This document shows positions 47,201-51,650 of a stretch of DNA of 64,000 nt, one piece after another. The stretch spans positions 5,716,501 to 5,780,500 of the forward strand of contig NC_048539.1 of NCBI RefSeq assembly GCF_902806685.2, in the 5' to 3' direction. Each line of letters begins with the position of its first letter. Position 1 is the first letter of the stretch. The notes beneath the pieces were generated by a model. It did no database searches. It was not told the DNA's origin and saw only the letters and a list, made by a program, of their open reading frames with translations. Source of the DNA: Maniola hyperantus. Its lineage: Eukaryota; Arthropoda; Insecta; Lepidoptera; Nymphalidae. Made by a program: the position numbers and the translations under genes.

Positions 47201-49691
47201 TAGAATGCTATAGCTGTGCTCTTAGATTAAATTTCAACTATAATTTACTATTGATGATTAAAATTAATACTTATGCTTATCTTTGACTTCTCCTAACACC
47301 TATATCTAAACTTTCCAACAGATAGACGACTTGGCACTTTTGGTTATGGTAAGTTTTTACATAATATTTAAATTGATTAGAGGCATTGGGTGCGAAACTA
47401 CCTCAATCTTTAAATGGGTGAGAACTCCGGCTTACTCGATGAAGTCAGAGGTCTGATGACGGTGCCAAGTGGGCCAAGCAGAACTGACGATGTGGGATGA
47501 ATCTAATAATTATTCTATAATTTTATAACATACCTATTTATTCCATGCAAAAGCATGGAAAGCTTTTAGCTAGAAATACATAAGTAGTTTAATTTTTACC
47601 TCGTCGTCGGACGCAAGGAATATAATATAAGAAATACAACTTGTTTTACGTACTGTCGTCTTTATGAATATGGAGGTGTTCTAATTTGGGCTAAAATATT
47701 TTCCTGCTACAATTAAAGCTTTTCCGTAATTTATGTTATAATTATAAACGTTTGAACTGCCTTCTTAAATTAGAATACCTTTACGTATACTAACAACCTA
47801 TTATTTAAGTTTATATACACTTACTATTTTAATTGTAAGGTATTAATTTAATAGACATTAATGAAAGTACTATTTTATTCTTGTGTTTTTAATTTTCTTT
47901 TTATATTTATTGAAGACCGGAAACCTACCTAAGTTTACCTAATGTGCGGGTCTTTTTATTTATTAATTTATTAATAGGTATGTTTTCTTATCTAGGGTTC
48001 GAAGCAACTCGTACTCCACCACCAATTATTCTTACAACATATGCTACTACAACAGCTCAGCTACAGTCATATCATCTAGAATTCTTCGATTGGACGCCAC
48101 CGTTGCTCAACCCCTTCAAGGATACACTCGCGTTTTACGTCAACGGAACAGAAGTCATTCTTAAGCTCTCCAAAGATGATGATGTAAGTAGATAAAAAGA
48201 CGATTAAATAGATAGATAGATAGAATAAGGAGCAGCTGGTGCCCGCAACATCTGCATGGAATTCGATTTTTAGAAAATTCCGCAAGAGCTCTTTGATTTG
48301 CTCGATTTTCCATCCTAGGTACTTCCGTCTCCGGAATGCAAAGCTATCTCTGAACCAGATTTGATCAAGATCGGATCTGTGGTTAAACCATGAAAAGGTA
48401 GCTGACAGACAATCACACATTTTTTAATAATAATTTACGAGATGAGATAGGATATAAGCAAAGGCAAATCATCTGATCACCATATGATCGGATTTTATTC
48501 AAGTTTTTACTATAAATAGTCAAGATTGCCTCTCAAAGAAAGCACTACTTAAGCTGATTCACGATTCCGTGGAAGAAAGATTTTTCATCTAAATATATAA
48601 AAAGAAAAGCTGACTGACTGACTGACTGATCTATCAACGTACAGCTCAAACCACTGGACGGATAGGGCTAAAATTTGGCATGCAGATAGAGCTGTTATGA
48701 CGTAAGCATCCGCTAAAAAAGGATTTTAGAAAACTCATTGTATCCTAGAACGAAATCTGATCACACCACAGCGCGCCGGCTAATAATAATTATGATTATT
48801 GTTTAACAGCCTCCTAAAGCGGGTGGTGGAGACACCAAATGCTCGAACAGCACGTCTATGGTGGGCGCGAGTGTGAACTCGGAGAGTGTGTGCGTGTATC
48901 TAACGCGGTGCCACGCCGCCCGAAGCATCACTGCTGATGACTATCAGAAGAGCTACTGCACTGTCGACAACAAGTAAGGACATCTCATTTTTATCCCAAG
49001 AAAATCGCCATCATTAGGTCCATTGTCCGATTGCCAACGATTAGTAAGAAACAAGTTAAGCTAAAAACTAGAAATGAGTTGAGCTAAAAACTAAAAACGA
49101 ATTTAGCTAAAAACTAGATTCGACTTGGCGAGCAACGAGAAGCGAATGTGTAGTTGGGATAGTTTTGCCGCTGGGCTATGACTATAGGTGAGTGTGCAAG
49201 TTTGCCAAAACATAATATCTAGGTTTATCTGCGCAAACTACGCGAGTGTTTTGATCGCCAAGAAAGAGTCTCCGAGTGAATATTTTTCTTTGATAAGCTT
49301 TTTGCTGCGACAAACTCGTGGAGTGAATTCAGTGCGCACAATCACCGATGAACTATTAATTATCTAATATATTTATTTCTTTTGTTAACACGGAATCATA
49401 CATCGATTGTATGTTTCTTGAGCTAGAAAATAGTGGATAGCTAGTCAGTCGCCTCCTCGTCGGCGGCGAGACAACTGTCTTATCTACGTCATTAACAGAA
49501 GAAGTCATGCTTGGCAAGTCCTCAATGAGGAAGCCACGAGGCAGATATAAGAGCGTTAGATATAAAGTCAATAACCGCAGAGAAATGCGTCGATTTTAAT
49601 ATTTAAATAAAATATTTACTTACAATGTTGGTTCTGTTTCAGATATGCTGGTGTTTGCTGCGCGAGAGGTGATGTTGATAGAAGCCCTTAA
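22975..49691 (+). CDS. Inter-alpha-trypsin inhibitor heavy chain H4-like gene 1 (whole locus)
   Basis: Twenty-three exons join in frame to 1001 residues (stop at 47109-47111); alternative last exons give 996 residues (stop at 49689-49691). Order: signal peptide (about 1-31), VIT domain (about 60-200), vWA domain (about 338-530) with MIDAS D343-T-S345-G-S347 and D502, a conserved extension (to about 730), a Ser/Gly/Pro/Tyr-rich linker (730-867) and a terminal CLIP-like six-cysteine module (942-992). Vertebrate ITIHs are secreted and are coupled to hyaluronan through a DPHF-type cleavage site. I see no such site here, so the C-terminal chemistry differs. The protein is presumably secreted into hemolymph or matrix. 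The downstream gene at 54.66 kb is a paralogue with identical intron positions over its visible length. Start: ATG 22975 is used; a second in-frame ATG at 22999 also precedes the hydrophobic stretch. Exon limits were deduced by eye. Confidence 0.85.
23362..23558 (+). CDS. ITIH gene 1 exon 2: start of VIT domain
   Basis: Residues 48-113, including LTEMRVHSEVALRYARTSV and FRMLLPDTAFISGFTM, the N-terminal half of the VIT domain. The length of 197 nt is identical to gene 2 exon 2. The donor splits the final ATG (AT|GTAAGT). Two extra partial copies follow at once in the intron. Confidence 0.9.
23569..23727 (+). pseudogene. Duplicated exon-2 copy a (pseudo-exon)
   Basis: A second copy of most of exon 2, open in the same frame (LTEMRMCSEVELRYVRISV to AFISGFTM) and ending at the same GTAAGT donor. 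It lacks the first roughly 16 codons and has no pyrimidine tract, so it has no obvious acceptor. Compared with exon 2 it changes VHSEVA to MCSEVE and LLPDTA to LLPVTA. Confidence 0.75.
23737..23886 (+). pseudogene. Duplicated exon-2 copy b (pseudo-exon)
   Basis: A third tandem copy. It loses nine bases in frame (the TFR codons) but stays open to the GTAAGT donor. It is closer to copy a than to exon 2 (shared MCS and VEL), so copy b probably came from copy a. No acceptor recognised. Confidence 0.75.
24026..24426. mobile_element. Harbinger-like GC-rich MITE with perfect 40-bp inverted ends
   Basis: The first 40 bases (AGGTTCGTACGCACCTGAGC...) and last 40 bases are exact reverse complements (24026-24065 and 24387-24426). 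TTA lies on both sides (24023-24025 and 24427-24429), matching the three-base TWA target of PIF/Harbinger elements. The 401-bp interior is very rich in GCGC words with no transposase; open frames here are artefacts of composition. Located in intron 2 of ITIH gene 1. Confidence 0.85.
24534..24644 (+). CDS. ITIH gene 1 exon 3: VIT domain
   Basis: 111 nt, residues 113-150: ILSGKAYKAYVKEKEEAKQI, then YSQAVSQGLGAAHIATK. The lysine/glutamate-rich helix is a hallmark of VIT domains. The acceptor TTTTAG restores the split ATG and the donor is GTAAGT. Confidence 0.9.
25050..25303 (+). CDS. ITIH gene 1 exon 4: end of VIT domain
   Basis: 254 nt, residues 150-235, containing FDLRYEEFLVRRNGLYNHAI and VVVHIKESQKITELRVPEV. 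Length is identical to gene 2 exon 4. The preceding acceptor is AAACAG and the donor GTAAGT. Confidence 0.9.
26091..26194 (+). CDS. ITIH gene 1 exon 5
   Basis: 104 nt, residues 235-269: EATVTFTPDLAEQSRLAQIY, conserved in gene 2 as EATITFTPDMKEQKRLAEIY. It links the VIT and vWA domains. Confidence 0.9.
26440..26618. mobile_element. 179-bp near-perfect foldback MITE in intron 5
   Basis: AATCTGCCCCCCAATTGTGT and its exact inverse bound the element. The arms pair for about 70 bp each (through ATTTCATGGCTATCGCAATC and CCTTTGATTGG) with one or two differences around a short loop. The clean target duplication is ambiguous (TAA on the left, TAG on the right). Confidence 0.75.
26927..27067 (+). CDS. 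ITIH gene 1 exon 6
   Basis: 141 nt, residues 270-316. An acidic spacer (VEEESDDD) precedes TVLGQFVVQYDVERTNNGEI, the strand leading into the vWA domain. Same length as gene 2 exon 6. Confidence 0.9.
27175..27308 (+). repeat. Family C 3' fragment in intron 6
   Basis: Contains ACAGATTTTTATTTATTTTT, GTACGGAACCCTCGTTG and CTGACTCGCACTTGGCCGG; the 5' part of the family is missing. Confidence 0.65.
27631..27831 (+). CDS. ITIH gene 1 exon 7: vWA domain, MIDAS motif
   Basis: 201 nt, residues 317-383. YVVFVLDTSGSMMGRKVEQL carries the metal-binding DxSxS (D343, S345, S347), so divalent-cation-dependent binding is possible. The exon ends at DYFSIVEFNSDVK. The acceptor is TGTTTCAG and the donor GTAATT. 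Confidence 0.95.
28080..28205 (+). repeat. SINE family E head fragment
   Basis: GTGATAGCAAAGTGATTAAG and GGGGGCTCGATCCCGGACAC correspond to the tRNA-like promoter head; truncated after about 125 bp. In intron 7. Confidence 0.65.
28251..28416 (+). CDS. ITIH gene 1 exon 8
   Basis: 166 nt, residues 384-439, ending phase 1. VHELKEADEEPAPAHTHYSY is followed by the PATAENIAKAKVIVSRLNAS helix of the vWA fold. The first half is 33 nt longer than in gene 2. Confidence 0.88.
28715..28930. repeat. Family C 5' fragment plus GACGTC-containing block
   Basis: GGATTCCGTACCTACC and GTCTGTCTGTCTGTC are the family C beginning. The following AAATGACGTCATTTTGACG / GGCGGCCACGCGCATTATGC block is an inverse relative of the insert at 17113-17310. 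In intron 8. Confidence 0.5.
29074..29229 (+). CDS. ITIH gene 1 exon 9
   Basis: 156 nt, residues 439-491. GTNIYSALEVAFNLVRKG holds the conserved T of the vWA MIDAS region. A Thr/Asn-rich loop (STVATTTDGVNTTVATT) follows; gene 2 has a different, shorter loop. The NxT sites could be N-glycosylated. Confidence 0.9.
29567..29704 (+). CDS. ITIH gene 1 exon 10: second MIDAS aspartate
   Basis: 138 nt, residues 491-537. LEPIVIFLTDGDPTVGETSI contains D502 of the MIDAS. The exon ends with RACLYSLAFG, in phase 1. Confidence 0.92.
30020..30186 (+). CDS. ITIH gene 1 exon 11: end of vWA domain
   Basis: 167 nt, residues 537-592: FLRKLSLRNEGFMRHIYEAA, then DFYRQVSSPLL. Its nucleotide sequence is almost the same as gene 2 exon 11, silent positions included, far more alike than neighbouring exons. 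Confidence 0.93.
30354..30536 (+). repeat. SINE family F in intron 11
   Basis: CAATAGCTCAACGGTTAAGG and GGTCGACGGTTCACAG head, CGTTGCACTATTCTGG body, short A-rich tail. Same family as 17413-17567. Confidence 0.65.
30660..30806 (+). CDS. ITIH gene 1 exon 12
   Basis: 147 nt, residues 593-641: IKEGSLSRNKFRTINAGSEV, then AIVGQVADDVTEITPQV. This beta-rich stretch after the vWA domain is conserved in gene 2. Acceptor TTTTTTCAG. Confidence 0.9.
30945..31118 (+). CDS. ITIH gene 1 exon 13
   Basis: 174 nt, residues 642-699: LPLERLWAYLTIKQLLDKRD, a helix typical of ITIH proteins after the vWA domain, followed by a Thr/Asp-rich loop and KKALAIALK. In-frame donor GTGTGT. Confidence 0.9.
31148..31216 (+). 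repeat. tRNA-like SINE head
   Basis: TTGGTCTAGTTAGCATGTTA and GGGTTTGATTCCCGAG look like Pol III A and B boxes, but the first and last seven bases do not pair as an acceptor stem. I therefore call it a tRNA-derived SINE relic in intron 13, not a tRNA gene. Confidence 0.5.
31219..31469. mobile_element. MITE-like element with 30-bp inverted ends
   Basis: TAGTATTGAGAATTTCTTAA at the left is mirrored by TTAAGAAATTCTTAATACTA-type sequence at the right (about 31440-31470). It carries no coding sequence and abuts the tRNA-like sequence on the left. Confidence 0.5.
31480..31665 (-). repeat. Repeat scrap with CTCTCTCCGGTCGTG motif
   Basis: GCCTATCTCTCTCCGGTCGT and GAGTGAGGGATAGAGAGTGC form a loosely inverted pair and resemble a widespread moth/butterfly repeat. 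Class uncertain. Confidence 0.35.
31690..31846. mobile_element. MITE with inverted ends, copy 1
   Basis: GAAATATTGTACATTGACCT and its inverse (AGGTCGATGTACAATATTTC, ending about 31844) bound an element with internal TTGTCTCTGTTG / GACAGAGACAA inverse blocks. A relative lies at 61231-61408 in gene 2. Confidence 0.65.
32145..32328 (+). repeat. Two tandem copies of a 94-bp unit
   Basis: Both units contain CGAGCTGCCAGTAT or TTGAGCTGCCAGTAT, GTCCGCTCTTAACGTTTCCT and GGGTTTAAATTTACAAATTT. They are near-identical, implying recent duplication. In intron 13, about 80 bp upstream of exon 14. Confidence 0.75.
32410..32497 (+). CDS. ITIH gene 1 exon 14
   Basis: 88 nt, residues 700-729: YEFVTPLTSLVVVKPEETKA, then VDVESVDKT. 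YEFVTPLTSLVVVKP is the conserved ITIH motif after the helical region. It changes splice phase from 0 to 1, opening the symmetric-exon linker. Confidence 0.9.
32600..34995 (-). mobile_element. Decayed BEL/Pao LTR retrotransposon in intron 14
   Basis: On the minus strand, in order, broken by frameshifts and stops: a reverse-transcriptase end with FYVDD (about 33990-33970) and FNLRKYRSN; the TKRLILSF, FDPMGL block (about 33690); integrase-like FIGAAKE and YCPHFGGI, EVGVKSAK (about 33450-33320); and the integrase tail DLVLLIEDNLPPL (about 32970-32930). A TGTTGAAGCGCCTACAACGC LTR start occurs at 32752 and again at 34988, so both LTR beginnings remain. The RNase H part and most of gag are missing. 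Non-functional. Confidence 0.75.
35100..35262 (-). repeat. Family C fragment upstream of exon 15
   Basis: CCAAATTTCATGATTCTAGA, AGTACCCTATATTTAGGTTT, then CAGACAGACAACAAAGTGAT; it ends about 30 bp before the exon 15 acceptor. Confidence 0.6.
35296..35415 (+). CDS. ITIH gene 1 exon 15: linker
   Basis: 120 nt, residues 729-769, phase 1 to 1: SSDSSTAYLPIMGLSASRPN, then NAYLTSNHASAGASGFALLP. Ser/Ala-rich and without a recognised domain. It is supported by matching phases, acceptor TTTTTAG and donor GTAAAA; less certain than the domain exons. Confidence 0.7.
35912..36360 (+). repeat. Family C interspersed repeat, near full length
   Basis: TAGGGTTCCATAGAAATCCA to GACTCGCACTTGGCCGGTTT with all internal blocks in order. 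In intron 15. Confidence 0.75.
36683..36905 (+). repeat. Family G interspersed repeat
   Basis: CCGCCCCGGCTTTGCACGGG, TAGGGATCTCTGTTTAAAAA, TATGTCACTCGGGAATAATG, ending TATAATATTACTAGGTATAG. A second copy is at 45860-46235. Confidence 0.65.
37483..37581 (+). CDS. ITIH gene 1 exon 16: linker
   Basis: 99 nt, residues 769-802, phase 1 to 1: GQPHYASGNIQPLALDAAHY, then PDALQVEDDIMDY. It has an acidic end and no known domain. Acceptor CACATTTTAG and donor GTAAGA are good. Confidence 0.7.
37630..37693. mobile_element. 64-bp foldback (GTACGCGACA family)
   Basis: GTACGCGACAAGTCGACATG and the inverse CATCTCAAGCTGTCGCG around a TGATTGCC loop. It is essentially two ends without an interior; relatives are at 20786 and 49854. 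Confidence 0.6.
38087..38134 (+). CDS. ITIH gene 1 exon 17: linker mini-exon
   Basis: 48 nt, phase 1 to 1: DFSIPPRTMAFSKTSS (residues 802-818). Acceptor GTTTGACAG, donor GTAAGT. Weak on coding evidence alone; supported by phase. Confidence 0.55.
38148..38203. repeat. (TA)n microsatellite
   Basis: An uninterrupted TA dinucleotide run in intron 17, just after exon 17. The minus-strand open frame YIYIYIY is an artefact. Confidence 0.9.
38705..38740 (+). CDS. ITIH gene 1 exon 18: linker mini-exon
   Basis: 36 nt, phase 1 to 1: SRLQPGGMMHYY (residues 818-830). Acceptor TTCTTACAG and donor GTAAGT are strong. The tyrosine-rich end fits the neighbouring linker exons. Confidence 0.6.
39459..39770 (+). 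repeat. SINE family E, near full length
   Basis: Head GAGCTGTGATAACCAAGTGG and GGGGGTTAAATCCCGGGCAC (Pol III-like boxes), body GTGAAGGAAAACGTGAGGAA and GGAGACCCTTGCTCTGTAGC, tail GATGATGATGAT. AAAGGT flanks both ends, a possible short target duplication. In intron 18. Confidence 0.8.
39939..42273 (-). mobile_element. 5'-truncated Jockey-clade non-LTR retrotransposon
   Basis: The element lies antisense in intron 18 and is flanked by an exact 11-bp CAGGAAGGTAG (39928-39938 and 42274-42284), the expected target duplication. The 3' end (low coordinates) has no poly(A). It retains the reverse transcriptase and C-terminal part; the endonuclease part is absent. It broke a family C repeat, whose pieces (AAATTTGGCAGGAAGGTAG on the left, CTCGCACTTGAC on the right) remain. 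Confidence 0.85.
40086..42272 (-). CDS. Jockey-type reverse transcriptase (partial ORF2)
   Basis: Open from the truncation near 42272 to the stop at 40086-40088. The first in-frame Met is at 42131, giving 681 residues, but the frame is open upstream to the element edge (NWEKYAVALSEFE), so the real start has been lost. Motifs in the 681-residue numbering: PKRKAPGDDGI (about 170), PKPGKDRRLPGSYRPITLLP (about 221), FRSNHSTALQLARG (about 268), FLDIEKAFDRVWH (about 297), AGVPQGSCLSPCLYAVYTDD (about 352), LSLYADDSAYLAS with the catalytic ADD (about 393), and a C-terminal region with LRMIVGAPRYVRND. All polymerase motifs are intact, which suggests recent insertion. Without the endonuclease it cannot be autonomous. 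Confidence 0.88.
42285..42440 (+). repeat. Family C 3' end joined to exon 19 acceptor
   Basis: CGTACGGTGGTACGGAACCC-like sequence, then GACTCGCACTTGACTGGTTT. The following TTTTTTCTTGCAATTTTAG serves as the polypyrimidine tract and acceptor of exon 19. Confidence 0.6.
42450..42524 (+). CDS. ITIH gene 1 exon 19: Gly/Tyr-rich linker
   Basis: 75 nt, phase 1 to 1: SPQLPSPYYYGGYGGSSGGG plus a GGT repeat ending GGGA (residues 830-855). The coding (GGT)n run could vary in length between alleles. Donor GTAAGT. It is the last exon common to both 3' cassettes. Confidence 0.75.
42779..42990 (+). repeat. Family B interspersed repeat
   Basis: ACTAGATAATGCCCGCGACT to ATTTGTAATATTAGTATAGA; well preserved. 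In intron 19. Confidence 0.75.
43192..43800 (+). repeat. Family D interspersed repeat
   Basis: GTTGCCCGCGACTTCTTGTC start, three CACCCTTAGGGGG-type modules, GAGATTTCGTGATTAGTCAG and a GTCAGTCAGTGAGTGAGTGG tract. Plus-strand counterpart of 12095-12740. Confidence 0.7.
43866..43901 (+). CDS. ITIH gene 1 exon 20 (cassette 1)
   Basis: 36 nt, phase 1 to 1: GLPGPPGPSSLY, a short collagen-like turn (residues 855-867). The equivalent in cassette 2 is at 47322-47348. Confidence 0.65.
44585..44728 (+). repeat. Retroposon 3' end with poly(A)
   Basis: AAGGCCGGCAACGCATCGGC, GGCGGCGGTAATCACTTAAC and CAGGTGACCCGCCTGCTCGT, then an A run. This is a common lepidopteran LINE/SINE 3' end. In intron 20. Confidence 0.7.
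44885..45175 (-). repeat. tRNA-derived SINE, minus strand
   Basis: TGCAATCTCACCTGGTGGTA at the left; the right end contains CGGGAATCAAACCCGGGACC, the inverse of a Pol III B box. Family distinct from E and F. Confidence 0.6.
45226..45419 (+). CDS. ITIH gene 1 exon 21 (cassette 1)
   Basis: 194 nt, residues 867-931. A Thr/His-rich start precedes the conserved block EVYHLEFFEWTSSLLNPDKD and NGTEIILKLSKHVD (N-glycosylation sequon NGT). No named domain is recognised in this block. Ends phase 0. Confidence 0.82.
45860..46235 (+). repeat. Family G interspersed repeat
   Basis: CGACCCGCCCCGGCTTCGCA, CATAGGGATCTCTATTTAAA and TATGTCACTCAGGAATAATA; the right part is diverged. In intron 21. Confidence 0.6.
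46280..46443 (+). CDS. ITIH gene 1 exon 22 (cassette 1): CLIP-like module
   Basis: 164 nt, residues 932-986, with cysteines C942, C959, C965 and C981; the last pair (C991-C992) is in exon 23. Spacing C-x16-C-x5-C-x15-C-x9-CC matches the six-cysteine CLIP pattern of arthropod protease and homologue proteins, including the CVYLTRC turn. Disulfides 1-5, 2-4, 3-6 would be expected from that family. Confidence 0.85.
46812..46865. repeat. Strong hairpin in intron 22 (cassette 1)
   Basis: GATTGTACGTTTCTTGAGCTA pairs with TAGCTCAAGAAACGTACAATC around an 11-base loop. In cassette 2 the left arm is kept (near 49403) but the right arm is deleted. Confidence 0.8.
47063..47111 (+). CDS. ITIH gene 1 exon 23 (cassette 1): terminal exon
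   Basis: 49 nt: YAGVCCARGDVDRSP and TAA (47109-47111). It supplies the final CC of the CLIP-like module. An RGD tripeptide, an integrin-type motif, follows the cysteines; it is also present in cassette 2. Confidence 0.85.
47130..47135 (+). terminator. Polyadenylation signal, cassette 1
   Basis: AATAAA 19 bases after the stop codon. The same arrangement follows cassette 2. Confidence 0.75.
47322..47348 (+). CDS. ITIH gene 1 alternative exon 20' (cassette 2)
   Basis: 27 nt, phase 1 to 1: DRRLGTFGY. It sits at the place matching exon 20 in the duplicated unit, with acceptor TTTCCAACAG and donor GTAAGT. Short, so support comes from phase and position. Confidence 0.55.
47996..48183 (+). CDS. ITIH gene 1 alternative exon 21' (cassette 2)
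   Basis: 188 nt: GFEATRTPPPIILTTYATTT, then SYHLEFFDWTPPLLNPFKDT and NGTEVILKLSKDDD. Same phases as exon 21 (1 in, 0 out). The second half is conserved and the Thr/Pro-rich first half is diverged. Acceptor TTATCTAG, donor GTAAGT. Confidence 0.82.
48240..48425 (+). repeat. Decayed family B repeat, also present in the cassette 1 unit
   Basis: GTGCCCGCAACATCTGCATG, TTCCGCAAGAGCTCTTTGAT, then GACAGACAATCACACA. The corresponding decayed copy after exon 21 (about 45478-45630) shows the repeat was present before the cassette duplication. Confidence 0.6.
48590..48745 (-). repeat. Family A fragment in intron 21'
   Basis: CTAAATATATAAAAAGAAAA, CTGACTGACTGACTGATC, then GGCATGCAGATAGAG; truncated. Absent from the matching position in cassette 1, so inserted after duplication. 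Confidence 0.65.
48810..48973 (+). CDS. ITIH gene 1 alternative exon 22' (cassette 2): CLIP-like module
   Basis: 164 nt, identical in length and cysteine spacing to exon 22 (C-x16-C-x5-C-x15-C-x9-CC). The stretch from the second cysteine through SITADDY is unchanged in protein and DNA. Eleven residues differ across the module, mostly in the loop between the first two cysteines. Confidence 0.85.
49643..49691 (+). CDS. ITIH gene 1 alternative exon 23' (cassette 2): terminal exon
   Basis: 49 nt: YAGVCCARGDVDRSP and TAA (49689-49691). Protein identical to exon 23 apart from the codon split at the junction; most DNA changes are silent. Confidence 0.85.
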
Positions 49692-49724
49692 TAGAAATGT
49701 TAAGTTAATTAAGATAGTTTTATA

Positions 49725-49730
49725 AATAAA
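49725..49730 (+). terminator. Polyadenylation signal, cassette 2
   Basis: AATAAA about 34 bases after the stop codon of exon 23'. Confidence 0.75.
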
Positions 49731-49853
49731 TGTTTAAATATGAAAATGAATTATTTATTTGAATCCATAGTAGGTACCTAACTAGTTTAACCACTAATAA
49801 GCTAAGCTGTTTCCAGGCTCCATACCTATATACCTGACAAATCTTACCTATAA

Positions 49854-49991
49854 GTACGCGATACGTCGAGGTGGTACTGGGCTATCGGGGAGGGAACGCC
49901 CCACACACCCGCACAGCCCCTCGCGCTAACCCGGAGGAGCGAGCGCGGGTAGCCTCATATCCCGATTGCCATCTCGACCTGTCGCGGATAG
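49854..49991. mobile_element. 138-bp foldback element (GTACGCGACA family)
   Basis: GTACGCGATACGTCGAGGTG and the inverse CCATCTCGACCTGTCGCGGA bound a GC-rich core with CGCTAACCCGGAGGAGCGAG. Same family as 20786 and 37630. Confidence 0.6.
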
Positions 49992-50029
49992 GTACCTACC
50001 TATCTATAATGTTTTAGTAAACGACCCTT

Positions 50030-50440
50030 TAGTAGACCAACTTTGGTAGACCAAGCTGACCAAGTGCGGACTGGCAGACTTCACACACATCTTTGAGAAC
50101 TTTATGAAGATCTCTTACAGCCGTACTCACTGCCGTAGTTTAGTTAAAACGAGACAGAGCTATATCTCTCACATAAATCTGTCTCGTTTTAACTCAATCT
50201 TAAGTAACGATTAGTGACTCTCAGTACGGCTGTTAGAGTCGCTTAACCGTTACTTAAGTTTAGTTAAAACGAGACAGAGCTATATCTCTCACAAAAATCT
50301 GTCTCGTTTTAACTCAACCTTAAGTAACGATTAGCGACTACGCACTATCTTAAGTAAGGCGGCTAAGCATGCAGTTTCCCCATGATGTTTTCCTTCACTG
50401 TGTAAGCAAGTGATATAACCCTTCCTAGAGACCCAGCGTC
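50030..50440 (-). repeat. SINE family E interrupted by a hairpin element
   Basis: Left part TGACCAAGTGCGGACTGGCA to CTTTATGAAGATCTCTTACAG; right part GCATGCAGTTTCCCCATGAT to GCAAGTGATATAA. The join falls inside the SINE's AGGCATGCAGG region, so the element at 50116-50345 inserted into an existing SINE. Confidence 0.65.
50116..50345. mobile_element. Duplicated hairpin element
   Basis: GTTAAAACGAGACAGAGC and GTCTCGTTTTAAC form a hairpin, and the same hairpin occurs twice in tandem (stems at about 50153-50193 and 50270-50311). The outer blocks AGCCGTACTCACT and AGTACGGCTG (near 50230) are inverse. Confidence 0.65.
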
Positions 50441-50823
50441 AATCAGGTTTCTTGCTATCATCCCGGCTAATCCCCGCCCGCCTCAGTGAGCGCAGGAATA
50501 TCTGTGGTGACAAGAGACTCCTTGATTGATGAAATAATGAAATGAATGATGAATGTTTTTGTTTTGAAATAATTTAAAAAAAATCGGAAGGTCGAAAGTG
50601 TGAGAAACAACAGTAACTCACTAGACGTGAATAGTGGGTAGGTACATCCAAGGTATATCCACTCGAACCGCGCTGCCAATAAAGTGAACAAGTTTAGAGC
50701 AAAATAAGCTCCCGAACGTAGTGATACAGCATAAACTAGCCTGCACGCACGCGGCACTATTGGTTCGAGGTCTCATTCGATTTTTGTTTTTCTCGATTGT
50801 GACATTTTGACTCCAATAATTTT
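50441..50823. other. Intergenic between ITIH gene 1 and gene 2
   Basis: No gene recognised; the minus-strand open frame at 50467-50757 has no domain. Confidence 0.35.
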
Positions 50824-51243
50824 TTAGGGTTCCGTACCTCAAAAGGAAAAACGGAACCCTTATAGGATCACTTTGTTGTCTGTATGTCAAGAAACCTACA
50901 GGGTACTTCCCGTTGACCTAAAATCATGAAATTTGGCAGGAAGGTGGGTCTTATAGCTGGCATTAGGGGATAAATCTGAAAACCGTGAATTTGTGGTTAC
51001 ATCACACAAAAAAAATTGCGGTCATAAACTAATAATTAGTATTTTCAATTATTTCAATCGAAGTAAGATAATTATATCAAGTGGGGTGTCATATGAAAGG
51101 TCTTCACCTGTGCATTCTAAAACAGATTTTTATTTATTTTTATGCATCATAGTTTTTGAGTTATCATGCAAAATGTCGAAAAAATACGACTGAATTACGG
51201 AACCCTCGTTGCGCGAGCCTGACTTGCACTTGGCCGGTTTTTG
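50824..51243 (+). repeat. Family C interspersed repeat, near full length
   Basis: TTAGGGTTCCGTACCTCAAA, TGTCAAGAAACCTACAGGGT, CATGAAATTTGGCAGGAAGG, GACTTGCACTTGGCCGGTTT. One of the best preserved copies in the window. Confidence 0.8.
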
Positions 51244-51431
51244 GCATTATGTCAGAGGTAGGAGCCGCCAAAATAGAATCCTAACCTAAAATTAAGAAAA
51301 AAAAAGAAATCATTGTAGATTAATAAATATATTAAAAAAAAAACCACTAGGCTATCACAGCTTATATACTGATATTTACCTAAGTACTAATACACTTAAA
51401 TGTCTTTGGCATAATATTTTTTTAATCCGTT

Positions 51432-51650
51432 CCATACTAATATTATAAATGCGAAAGTGTGTCTGTCTGTCTGTCTGCTAGCTTTTCACAGCCCAACAGT
51501 TTAACCAATTTTGATGAAATTGGGTACCTACAGAGTTAGCTTACGTCCCGGGGAAACACATAGGCTACTTTTTATCCCGGAAAATTAAAGAGTTCCTACG
51601 GGATTTTTTAAAAACCTAATACCACGAGGACGAAGTCACGGGCATTGTAT
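51432..51650 (-). repeat. Family B interspersed repeat
   Basis: CATACTAATATTATAAATGC to GGACGAAGTCACGGGCATTG. Confidence 0.75.
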
